Source: Kiritimatiellales bacterium
GTDB lineage: Bacteria; Verrucomicrobiota; Kiritimatiellia; Kiritimatiellales; Tichowtungiaceae
DNA length: 11,374 bases
Assembly: GCA_028692515.1 (NCBI GenBank)
Contig: JAQUXG010000033.1
Location: 1-11,374 of the forward strand
Direction: 5' to 3'
The position numbers and the translations under genes were made by a program. This document shows positions 5,459 to 11,374 of this stretch, one piece after another. Numbering within the stretch: position 1 is the first letter of the stretch; the number at the start of each line of letters is the position of its first letter. Under the pieces are notes generated by a model. It did no database searches and was not told the DNA's origin. It saw nothing but the letters and a program-made list of their open reading frames with translations.

Positions 5459-6763
5459 TCAACCTTTGAATCGTTCGATGGTTTTGCGGATGCGGGCGAT
5501 GGATTTTTCTTTGCCGAGGATGGCGAGGACGGGCGCGAGATCGGGGCCGGACTGCTGACCGGAAACCGCAATGCGAAGCGGCGGCATGACGTCGCCGAAT
5601 TTGAGTCCACCCTGCTCCACAAAGTTATGTAGCGCCGTGTTGACGGTCTCCGCATCGAAGTTTTCCAATGTTTGGAAAATTCCGATGATTTTTTCCAAAC
5701 ATTGGAAACTGCCTTCTTTGAGTAGCTTTTTCTCAACGGCTTTTTGGTCGTATTCAAACTCTTCGGTAAAGAAGAAGGCCGTAGCGGGAACAATTTCGGA
5801 CGGCAGTTTGGTGCGTTCCTGCATGAGCGCAAAAACGGCATCCGCATGGTCGCCCGGCGTAACGCCGGCGGCGGAAAGTTCACTGCGGCAGAGCGCGGCG
5901 AAGTCCTCCGGTTTGATGGCACGCACATATTCGCCGTTCATCCAAAGCAGCTTGCGCAGATCCATCTGCGCGGGCGAGGAGCGAACGGTAACCAGATCAA
6001 ATGCGTCAATCATTTCCTGACGAGTCATTACTTCGCGGTCATCGCCGGGCGACCAGCCGAGCAGGGCGAGATAGTTAAAGAGCGCGTCGCCGAAAAATCC
6101 TTTTTCCTGGAAGTCGCCGACAAAGGCGTCGCCGTCGCGCTTGGAATAGGGTTTGCCCTGCGCATTGATGATCATCGGCAGGTGGGCAAACTGCGGAACC
6201 GGCGCGCCAAGCGCTTTGTACATGGCGATGTGGCGGAAGGTGTTTTCGACGTGGTCGTCGCCGCGAATGACATGCGTGATTTTCTGTTCAATATCATCAA
6301 GCACGTTGGCGAGATGAAAGACCGGCGTGCCGTTGGAGCGGACGATGACGAAGTCGGCGATGTCTTTGGCCGATTTTTTGAGCGTGCCTTTGACAAGGTC
6401 GGTGAACGCCATATCCGTGCCGGGCATTTTGAAAATGATGCACTCACCCTGCCCGGTTCCGCCTTTGTCTTCTTTGTAGGCGTGGCCGGAAGCCAGCAGT
6501 TTTTCGGCGGCGGCGAGATGAGCCTCCATACGGGTGGACTGGTAGAGCGGCGTTTCATCGACATTCAGGCCGAGCCATTCCATCGCTTCGAGCAGTGTCT
6601 TGATGGCTTCGGGGGTCGAGCGTTCGCGGTCGGTGTCTTCCACGCGAAGCAGAAACTGCCCGCCGGTGTGGCGGGCGTAGAGCCAGTTGAAGATCGCCGC
6701 GCGCATGTTACCGATATGAACATGGCCGGTCGGGCTGGGTGCAAATCGGGTGCGAGTCATCAT
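5459..6763 (-). CDS. gltX: Glutamate--tRNA ligase
   Basis: 434 aa from MMTRTRFAPSPTG. This class I synthetase charges tRNA-Glu (and possibly tRNA-Gln). The HIGH motif is HVHIG (14-18), with LLRVEDTDRERST after it. The KMSKS loop is KPYSKRDG (204-211) and RGDDHVENTFRH lies between. The usual cysteine-rich zinc or connective subdomain is missing: HAYKEDKGGTGQGECIIFKMP is short compared with typical ~470-490 aa enzymes. In the anticodon-binding part, residues 353-368 (FQCLEKIIGIFQTLEN) are encoded by two dispersed palindromes. An ATG at 6775 is also in frame. I prefer 6763 because GGTGA lies 5 nt upstream and homologues begin near the FAPSPTG motif. It follows phoH by about 20 bp and is probably co-transcribed. 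Its last 52+ bp are duplicated beyond hicA. Confidence 0.93.
   Translation of the reverse strand: MMTRTRFAPSPTGHVHIGNMRAAIFNWLYARHTGGQFLLRVEDTDRERSTPEAIKTLLEAMEWLGLNVDETPLYQSTRMEAHLAAAEKLLASGHAYKEDKGGTGQGECIIFKMPGTDMAFTDLVKGTLKKSAKDIADFVIVRSNGTPVFHLANVLDDIEQKITHVIRGDDHVENTFRHIAMYKALGAPVPQFAHLPMIINAQGKPYSKRDGDAFVGDFQEKGFFGDALFNYLALLGWSPGDDREVMTRQEMIDAFDLVTVRSSPAQMDLRKLLWMNGEYVRAIKPEDFAALCRSELSAAGVTPGDHADAVFALMQERTKLPSEIVPATAFFFTEEFEYDQKAVEKKLLKEGSFQCLEKIIGIFQTLENFDAETVNTALHNFVEQGGLKFGDVMPPLRIAVSGQQSGPDLAPVLAILGKEKSIARIRKTIERFKG
5663..5707. repeat. Inverted pair of dispersed palindromes in gltX
   Basis: Two perfect copies, 5663-5677 (TTCCAA-TGT-TTGGAA) and 5693-5707 (TTCCAA-ACA-TTGGAA), 30 bp start to start. 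Their spacers TGT and ACA are complementary, so the two copies are also inverted repeats of each other and could form one stem with arms of at least 17 bp. Read as FQTLEN and FQCLEK in GltX. Confidence 0.9.
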
Positions 6764-6784
6764 AGTTTTCACCATTTCTCTGAG

Positions 6785-8089
6785 TTAAAGCAGGTTGGCG
6801 GCCTTTTCGGCCAGATCCGAGCGGACGCCTTCGGTCAACAACATATGAGCCGCGACAGATTCTCCGCGGAATTTGTCTACCACAGCACTCAGCCCGTTGG
6901 AGAGACTGTCCACATACGGATTATCAATCTGGTAGAGGTCGCCGGTCAGCACGATTTTGGTGTCGTGTCCCACGCGGGTGATGACGGTTTTCACTTCCAG
7001 CGGCGTCAGGTTTTGCGCCTCGTCCACAATCATAAACTGGTTCGGGATGCTCCGCCCGCGGATATAGGTCAGCGGTTCCACGTCGATCAGCGGATTGGAA
7101 GCGAGCAGATCGCCGCCCTTGCGGTTCGCCGGAGCGCCGGAGCGGGAGTGTACCACCAGCTCGAGCGCATCGTGAATCGGCTGCATCCACGGGTCGAGTT
7201 TTTCTTCGACGGTACCGGGCAGAAAGCCGAGGTCGCGGCCCATCGGGAAAATCGGACGGGAAACCAGCAGGCGTTTGTAATATTTTGTATCCATCACCTG
7301 ATGGTAGCCGGCGGCAATGGCCAGCAGCGTTTTGCCGGTTCCGGCTTTGCCGGACAGCGTCACCAGTTTGATTTTATCGTTCAGCAGAGCGTCCATCGCG
7401 AAGCGCTGTTCACGATTGCGCGGCATAATGGGCGAGCCTTCACCAATCGTCAAAAGCTTCACCAGCCGGTGCGTCTCGGCATCATAGCGGGCCAGCATCG
7501 TCTGCTTCGGATCCTGCGGATTGCGCAGCGTGACGTACTGATTCGGAAAAAGTTCTTCCATCCCGGGGATCACGGCATGTCCTTCGCGGGCAAAGAAACC
7601 AATCGCCTCCGAATCGGCATCCATCACGGTTTGTCCGGTATAGAGCTCGTCCACTTCGCGGGTTTTGCCGTTTTCATAGTCTTCGGCTTCCAGCCCCAGC
7701 GCATCCGCTTTCAACCGCAGATTGATGTCTTTACTGACAACAATGCAGCGCTCATCGGGCCGTTCTTTCTGAAGATCCTGAGCCAGCGTCAAAATCAGAT
7801 CATCGGCACAAAGCCCCACCGCAAAGGGGTTGTTTTTATCGGCAAAAATCACCCGGATCGTTCCGCCGCCATCCAGCGCCACGCCATCGGAAAGACGCCC
7901 CTGCTTGCGCAGTTCGTCGAGCGACCGCGAAATCGTACGGGCATTGCGCCCACGTTCGCTGAGTTCCCTTTTGAATTGATCAATCTCCTCCAGCACCTTC
8001 AGCGGAATAATCACGTTATTCTCTTTGAAGTGGCGGTAGGCGGAGGGATCGTGAATAAGGACGTTGGTATCCAGAATGAAATTTTGCAT
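6785..8089 (-). CDS. PhoH2-type PIN-PhoH ATPase / RNA helicase-ribonuclease
   Basis: 434 aa from MQNFILDTNVLIHDPSAY. Residues ~1-140 are a PIN nuclease domain with the acidic residues expected (LDTNVL, LEEID, CADDLIL, VSKDINLRLKA). Residues ~215-430 are a PhoH ATPase domain: Walker A SGKAGTGKT (246-254), SRPIFPMGRDLGFLPGT, Walker B FMIVDEAQN (352-360) and LTGDLYQIDNPYVD. The PIN-PhoH fusion is the PhoH2 (YlaK-like) type, in which ATP-driven RNA unwinding is coupled to RNA cleavage. A TTG-initiated extension to 8122 adds 11 unrelated residues and is not favoured. No strong Shine-Dalgarno is visible. It is first of the phoH-gltX(-hicBA) set. The 86-bp gap before it holds a dispersed palindrome (8133). 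Confidence 0.92.
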   Translation of the reverse strand: MQNFILDTNVLIHDPSAYRHFKENNVIIPLKVLEEIDQFKRELSERGRNARTISRSLDELRKQGRLSDGVALDGGGTIRVIFADKNNPFAVGLCADDLILTLAQDLQKERPDERCIVVSKDINLRLKADALGLEAEDYENGKTREVDELYTGQTVMDADSEAIGFFAREGHAVIPGMEELFPNQYVTLRNPQDPKQTMLARYDAETHRLVKLLTIGEGSPIMPRNREQRFAMDALLNDKIKLVTLSGKAGTGKTLLAIAAGYHQVMDTKYYKRLLVSRPIFPMGRDLGFLPGTVEEKLDPWMQPIHDALELVVHSRSGAPANRKGGDLLASNPLIDVEPLTYIRGRSIPNQFMIVDEAQNLTPLEVKTVITRVGHDTKIVLTGDLYQIDNPYVDSLSNGLSAVVDKFRGESVAAHMLLTEGVRSDLAEKAANLL

Positions 8090-8132
8090 GCCCAAGATAT
8101 ACGGCTTTCCGCCCGCCCGCAAAAGCCTGTTT

Positions 8133-8147
8133 TTCCAAACCTTGGAA
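8133..8147. repeat. Dispersed palindrome upstream of phoH
   Basis: TTCCAA-ACC-TTGGAA, a perfect copy with T and A runs outside (TTTTTCC...GGAAAAAA). It is the clearest intergenic copy, between the GT2 gene stop (8176) and the phoH start (8089). It might act as a terminator-like hairpin or a protein-binding site. Confidence 0.8.
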
Positions 8148-8175
8148 AAAAGTGTTCCGATGCCCGGAAAACGGG

Positions 8176-8871
8176 TCAGCGGAACAGGTTATACCTGAGA
8201 ATGCACCAGACCGCCTGTACGCCGTCGCGCCAGCCGATCTTCTTGCCTTCGTCGCAGGTGCGGCCGTAGTAGGAAATGCCGACCTCATAGATCCGAACCT
8301 TGAGCCGCGCCACCTTGGCGGTAATTTCGACCTCGAAACCGAAGCGGTTCTCTTCAATGGTGAGTTGGTCGAGAACGGACTTGCGGAAGAGTTTGTAGCA
8401 GGTTTCGACATCGGTCAGGTTAACATTGCTGAACATATTGGAAAGTTGCGTGATAAACCGGTTGCCTGCCGAATGCCAGAAATAGAGCACGCGGTGTGCG
8501 GAGGAGCCGGAAAAACGCGAGCCGTAAACCACATCGGCCTTGTCCTGCAGAACCGGCGCGAGCAGGCGCGGGTATTCGGCAGGGTCATATTCGAGGTCGG
8601 CGTCCTGAACAATCACAAACTGCCCCTGCGCGGCGACAAAGCCGGTGCGCAGAGCAGCACCCTTTCCGCTGTTTTTTTCATGGAGAATCACCCGGATGAG
8701 CGGCTCTTGTGCCGCCAGTTCTTTGAGCATATCGCGGGTGCCATCTACAGAACCGTCATCGACGATAATCAGCTCTTTGACGCACGGCCGCTGCAAAACC
8801 ATCCCGGCCATTTTACGGATCGTTTGCGCTTCATTGTAGACCGGCATGACAACGGACAAACAGGCTTCCAT
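8176..8871 (-). CDS. DPM1-like family 2 glycosyltransferase
   Basis: 231 aa, GT-A fold with no C-terminal membrane helix, like dolichyl/polyprenyl-phosphate mannose synthases. Motifs in order: LSVVMPVYNEAQTI, ELIIVDDGSVDGTRDML (first nucleotide-binding aspartates), NSGKGAALRTGF, FVIVQDADLEYDP with the metal-binding D-x-D, VVYGSRF, TCYKLFRKSVL and NRFGFEVEITAKVAR. The likely reaction is transfer of a sugar from GDP- or UDP-sugar to polyprenyl phosphate on the inner face of the membrane; sugar and lipid are not readable. A strong Shine-Dalgarno (GGAGGAGAG) sits just before the ATG at 8871 and overlaps the end of the TMTC-like gene. Only 2 nt separate that stop from this start, so the two genes are coupled. 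This supports donor synthesis for the neighbouring GT-C enzyme. Confidence 0.9.
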   Translation of the reverse strand: MEACLSVVMPVYNEAQTIRKMAGMVLQRPCVKELIIVDDGSVDGTRDMLKELAAQEPLIRVILHEKNSGKGAALRTGFVAAQGQFVIVQDADLEYDPAEYPRLLAPVLQDKADVVYGSRFSGSSAHRVLYFWHSAGNRFITQLSNMFSNVNLTDVETCYKLFRKSVLDQLTIEENRFGFEVEITAKVARLKVRIYEVGISYYGRTCDEGKKIGWRDGVQAVWCILRYNLFR

Positions 8872-8873
8872 GA

Positions 8874-10376
8874 TTATCTCTCCTCCAATACGCGGCGACA
8901 CGATTCCAGATTGATCTCCGCCTGAGCCGAATGATTCGGATTGGCAACGGCAAATTCAAAACAGATCAGCGCCCGCTGGAAATCGCCGCGATAGGAAAAA
9001 AGCAATCCGAGATTATTCGCTGCCGGCGAATATGACGGAAAAAGCTCCACCGCGCGCAACAGATGCGGTTCCGCTTCATCAAACCGTCCCTGTTCCGTCA
9101 GCCAGCCGCCATACATCGCATCCGCTACCGGGTTTTCACCCGTCACAGACAGCGCGCGCCCGAACAGCGCGTTGCTGTCGCGCCAGAATGCAATCTGCCG
9201 CACCGTCAGCAGAATCAGTCCGGCGATGGCAACCAGCGCGATCTCTTTTTGAAACGGAATCCGCCGGATCTCCGCAACGCTCCAAACCAGCGCAACCGTC
9301 AGCCCGATAGAGGGCAGATAAGTAAACCGGTCGGCGGTTGTCGTATTGCCAATCTGAATGAACCCGCAAACTGGAAACAGCGCGATGCAGAACCAGAGCC
9401 AGCCGGTAAAAAGGTGCGGCGCGCGGCGAATGGAAAACAGCGCGACAACGGTGATGGCCGCCAGTAAAGCCGCCGCGCCTGCTGCCTGCCAGACCGTCGC
9501 GATCATCATCGGATAAGGCGTTGCCAGCCCGGCGGGCCGAAGCATTTTTCCGATGTAAAACGCGTAGTTGTGCAGCGCAATCCCGATGCGTTCAAGCAGC
9601 GAATAGGTTTCGAGTGACGAAATCGCTGAATGGTGCGCCAGCCAGCCGGTTACCGTGAAAATCGCCGCGCAGATGAACAGCGGAATCTTTTCGACGACTG
9701 AATTTTTCCAATGTTTGGAAAGTGACTGCGTCACAACACCTTGATTTTTCCAAACATTGGAAAGCGGCCAGACATCGAGCAACAGCAAAAGAACCGGAAG
9801 GGTAATCAGAATCGGCTTCACCATCAGCCCCGCCACCATAAACAGCAGCAGCAGGACATACTGCGCCTTATGGCGACTGCGGGAAAAAGAAACATAGGCA
9901 TGGAGCGATAAAAACAGAAACAGGCCGCTCAGTACATCCTTGCGCTCAGTGATCCACACCACCGACTCGACGCGAAGCGGATGCAGTGCCCACAGTGCCG
10001 CCGCAACCAGCGCAACCCACGGCCGATCTGTCGTCCGGCGCAAAAGGAGAAAGAGCAATGCGGCGTTCAGGCTGTGCAAAAGTATATTGGTCAGGTGAAA
10101 CGCCCACGGCTCCGGACTCAGCAGAGAACTGTCGAGCATGTAGGAAATCCACAGAATCGGACTCCAAAACCCGTCATGCACATGAAATGCCCAGCGCAGG
10201 TTTTCCAGACTCAGACCGGAAAGAACATGCAGGTTTTTGGAAACGTATGAGGAATCGTCAAATGCAACATAACGGCAGAACAGGGCGGGCAAAAAAACCG
10301 CTGTTGTCAGAAGAAACAGCAGAATCGCAACGATCGAATCTCGGCGGCAGGGTTTCATCAGGGAGTTTGCCTGCAT
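8874..10376 (-). CDS. TMTC-like GT-C glycosyltransferase with C-terminal TPRs
   Basis: 500 aa, multi-spanning membrane protein with about 10 hydrophobic segments. The first extracytoplasmic loop has YVAFDDSSYV (D40-D41, the GT-C catalytic acidic pair). HPLRVESVVWITERKDVLSG (132-151) and TTADRFTYLPSIGL (346-359) are the signature blocks of the TMTC O-mannosyltransferase-like family. Residues ~416-490 hold two to three TPR units (GRFDEAEPHLLRAVELFP; GDFQRALICFEFAVANP). Such proteins probably transfer a sugar from a polyprenyl-phosphate carrier to secreted proteins; that is inference here. Residues 205-224 are encoded by an inverted palindrome pair (SNVWKN...SKHWKN). The ATG at 10376 lies only 5 nt from the tRNA-Leu 3' end and has no Shine-Dalgarno; MKPCRRDS at 10358 is the alternative. 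Translation is coupled to the GT2 gene. Confidence 0.88.
   Translation of the reverse strand: MQANSLMKPCRRDSIVAILLFLLTTAVFLPALFCRYVAFDDSSYVSKNLHVLSGLSLENLRWAFHVHDGFWSPILWISYMLDSSLLSPEPWAFHLTNILLHSLNAALLFLLLRRTTDRPWVALVAAALWALHPLRVESVVWITERKDVLSGLFLFLSLHAYVSFSRSRHKAQYVLLLLFMVAGLMVKPILITLPVLLLLLDVWPLSNVWKNQGVVTQSLSKHWKNSVVEKIPLFICAAIFTVTGWLAHHSAISSLETYSLLERIGIALHNYAFYIGKMLRPAGLATPYPMMIATVWQAAGAAALLAAITVVALFSIRRAPHLFTGWLWFCIALFPVCGFIQIGNTTTADRFTYLPSIGLTVALVWSVAEIRRIPFQKEIALVAIAGLILLTVRQIAFWRDSNALFGRALSVTGENPVADAMYGGWLTEQGRFDEAEPHLLRAVELFPSYSPAANNLGLLFSYRGDFQRALICFEFAVANPNHSAQAEINLESCRRVLEER
9706..9762. repeat. Inverted pair of dispersed palindromes in the TMTC-like gene
   Basis: Perfect copies at 9706-9720 (TTCCAA-TGT-TTGGAA) and 9748-9762 (TTCCAA-ACA-TTGGAA), 42 bp start to start, with complementary spacers so that the pair is also one large inverted repeat. 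A small hairpin, GTGAC-TGC-GTCAC, lies between them (9722-9734). Read as SKHWKN and SNVWKN, a different frame from the copies in gltX. Confidence 0.9.
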
Positions 10377-10381
10377 TTATC

Positions 10382-10466
10382 TGGTGCCGGGGGAGGGACT
10401 CGAACCCTCACGATGTTACTCGGCAGATTTTGAGTCTGCTGCGTCTACCAATTTCGCCACTCCGGC
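10382..10466 (-). tRNA. tRNA-Leu (anticodon CAA)
   Basis: 85 nt including an encoded CCA end. The anticodon stem-loop is GCAGA-CTCAAAA-TCTGC, giving anticodon CAA (reads UUG). The T arm is GAGGG-TTCGAGT-CCCTC, the discriminator is A73, and a long variable arm (around TAACATCGT) is typical of a class II leucine tRNA. The acceptor stem GCCGGAG/CCCCGGC pairs except for an A6-C67 mismatch. It lies between the aldolase terminator and the TMTC-like gene, which starts 5 nt after the CCA, so one transcript probably carries both. Confidence 0.95.
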
Positions 10467-10482
10467 TTCGTGAGAAGGGAAG

Positions 10483-10511
10483 AAGATAGAAAAAGCCCCC
10501 GCCTTTAGCAA
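10483..10511 (-). promoter_or_regulatory. Possible tRNA-Leu promoter overlapping the upstream terminator
   Basis: On the minus strand TTGCTA (10511-10506) and TATCTT (10488-10483) are 17 bp apart, each four of six from the sigma-70 consensus, and would start transcription about 10 nt before the tRNA. Only 23 bp separate the terminator from the tRNA, so any dedicated promoter must overlap the hairpin. A weak call. Confidence 0.3.
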
Positions 10512-10520
10512 GCAGGGGCT
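10490..10520 (-). terminator. Rho-independent terminator of the aldolase gene
   Basis: On the minus strand, AGCCCCTGC and GCGGGGGCT (one G-U pair) enclose a loop of about 9 nt and are followed by TTTTT. It lies 30 bp after the aldolase stop. Confidence 0.85.
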
Positions 10521-10549
10521 TCTATTATTCCAACATTTCCGCCGGAGTT

Positions 10550-11374
10550 CTACTGATCGTTCATTTCGTCGTAGAACTTGATGAATTCGTTTTTCCGGGT
10601 GCTTTCGCGGAGCTTGATCGCCTCGCGCGGATGCTGATTCATCTGTCCGGTGATCATGTAGGGAATGCTGTAGCCCCAGTCGATGGTTTCGCGCAACGGA
10701 AGCACCAGTTTTTCGACCGCTTCAATAATCGGGCGCTGGTAAAACTTCGGATTGCGCAAGAAGCCCAGCAGCAGCTCGGTCGGGCAGTTGCCTGCGCCGC
10801 GTCCGAGACCATCGATGGTGGCGTCCAGCATGGTTGCCCCGTTGATGGCGGAACAGATGGTGTTGACGTAAGCCATTTGCTGATTGTTGTGTGCGTGAAT
10901 ACCAATCTGCTGCCCGTTTTCCATTGCACCGAGATAGCGGCGCATCAGATCTTCAATCTGCTCGTAGTAGAGCGAGCCGAAGCTGTCCACGAGATAAAGC
11001 ATATCGCAGTGGCTCTTGCCGATCAGCTCCAGACCTTTGCTCAACTCGAACTCCGGCACGGTCGAAATAGCCATTAGATTAACGGAGGTTTCATAGCCCT
11101 TGTCTTTGGCCATTTTCACCATTTCCAGCGCGGCCGGAATCTGGTGGATGTAACAGGCCACGCGGATCAGATCGATTACACTCTGATCCGCCTGAAGAAT
11201 GTCGTCTTCATCCGTTCGTCCAATATCCACCATCACACTGATTTTGACTCCGGGATCTTCATCGCCGAAAAAGCCGTTCAATGAATCTTCTGTGCAGGAC
11301 TTCCATGCACCATACTCACTGGGACTGAAAAGTTTTTTATCGGCCTTATAGCCGATTTCCATGTAGTCCACGCC
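10550..11374 (-). CDS. HMGL-type (DRE-TIM) aldolase, C-terminal part
   Basis: About 274 codons, open through the right edge, ending in TAG at 10550-10552. The visible start is internal: GVDYMEIGYKADKK is a mid-barrel segment of the family. It belongs to the HMG-CoA lyase / 4-hydroxy-2-oxovalerate aldolase / isopropylmalate synthase superfamily: VMVDIGRTDEDDI, LYLVDSFGSLYYEQI, then IGIHAHNNQQMAYVNT with the metal-binding H-x-H, followed by DATIDGLGRGAGNCPTELLL. These TIM-barrel enzymes catalyse metal-dependent aldol or Claisen chemistry. The closest type I can name is the broadly annotated aldolase catalytic-domain protein found in some carbohydrate or surface-polymer clusters; the substrate cannot be inferred. 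A strong terminator follows, so it is the last gene of its operon, whose start lies beyond the window. Confidence 0.85.
   Translation of the reverse strand, partial: GVDYMEIGYKADKKLFSPSEYGAWKSCTEDSLNGFFGDEDPGVKISVMVDIGRTDEDDILQADQSVIDLIRVACYIHQIPAALEMVKMAKDKGYETSVNLMAISTVPEFELSKGLELIGKSHCDMLYLVDSFGSLYYEQIEDLMRRYLGAMENGQQIGIHAHNNQQMAYVNTICSAINGATMLDATIDGLGRGAGNCPTELLLGFLRNPKFYQRPIIEAVEKLVLPLRETIDWGYSIPYMITGQMNQHPREAIKLRESTRKNEFIKFYDEMNDQ

Noticed and set aside
5744..8269. 841-codon open frame on the + strand
   Set aside because: Antisense to gltX and phoH, both recognised by motifs; composition is that of a reverse-complement shadow.
8429..8443. TTGGAA half site in the GT2 gene
   Set aside because: The other half matches at only two of six bases.
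8152..8925. 257-codon open frame on the + strand
   Set aside because: Shadow of the GT2 gene, which has full motifs and a strong Shine-Dalgarno.
471..9762. CRISPR array
   Set aside because: The palindromes are few, irregularly scattered, mostly inside genes, and lack constant spacers or cas genes.

Overview
This 11.4 kb window looks like chromosomal DNA from a free-living Gram-negative-type bacterium. It is dense with core genes (coenzyme A synthesis, murB, gltX, phoH, a SpoU methyltransferase, tRNA-Leu), mixed with envelope-glycosylation genes and two small accessory defence or toxin modules. The spaced palindromes, the intergenic repeats of the TTAGCCACGAA type and the TMTC-like protein fit the PVC group (Kiritimatiellota / Verrucomicrobiota / Lentisphaerota). 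That placement is inference from general familiarity, not a search result.

Layout. The left edge holds the end of coaC and a separate, overlapping coaB on the + strand. Facing them is a minus-strand operon read from right to left: a DEDDh exonuclease with an apparent signal peptide (3784-3131), a SpoU/TrmH RNA methyltransferase (3131-2355), a GtrA-type membrane protein (2342-1839) and an AT-richer TIR-domain gene (1811-996). murB (3873-4808, +) diverges from this operon and has decayed intergenic repeats on both sides. A hairpin and a partial copy of the gltX 3' end follow, then hicB-hicA, gltX and phoH, all minus. Further right on the minus strand are a DPM1-like GT2 glycosyltransferase, a TMTC-like GT-C protein with TPRs, tRNA-Leu(CAA), a terminator and an HMGL-type aldolase gene cut by the right edge.

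How the genes fit together. CoaC and CoaB perform consecutive steps of CoA synthesis. GT2, GtrA and the TMTC-like protein could form a polyprenyl-phosphate sugar route (make, flip, transfer to protein), although gtrA is in a different operon. HicBA is a toxin-antitoxin pair. The TIR protein resembles a defence or signalling NADase but has no recognisable partner beside it.

The strongest unexplained signal is a dispersed spaced palindrome, TTCCAA-NNN-TTGGAA. Eight copies are perfect and several more are near-perfect; they lie inside coaB, the methyltransferase, gltX and the TMTC gene, across the exonuclease start, and upstream of phoH. Chance would give far fewer than one. Many copies come in pairs 30-31 or 42 bp apart (about 3 or 4 helical turns), some pairs are mutually inverted, and within genes they are translated as short inserted peptides. 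The second notable structure is the hicBA cassette between two copies of the gltX 3' end, which share a 52-bp identical core.
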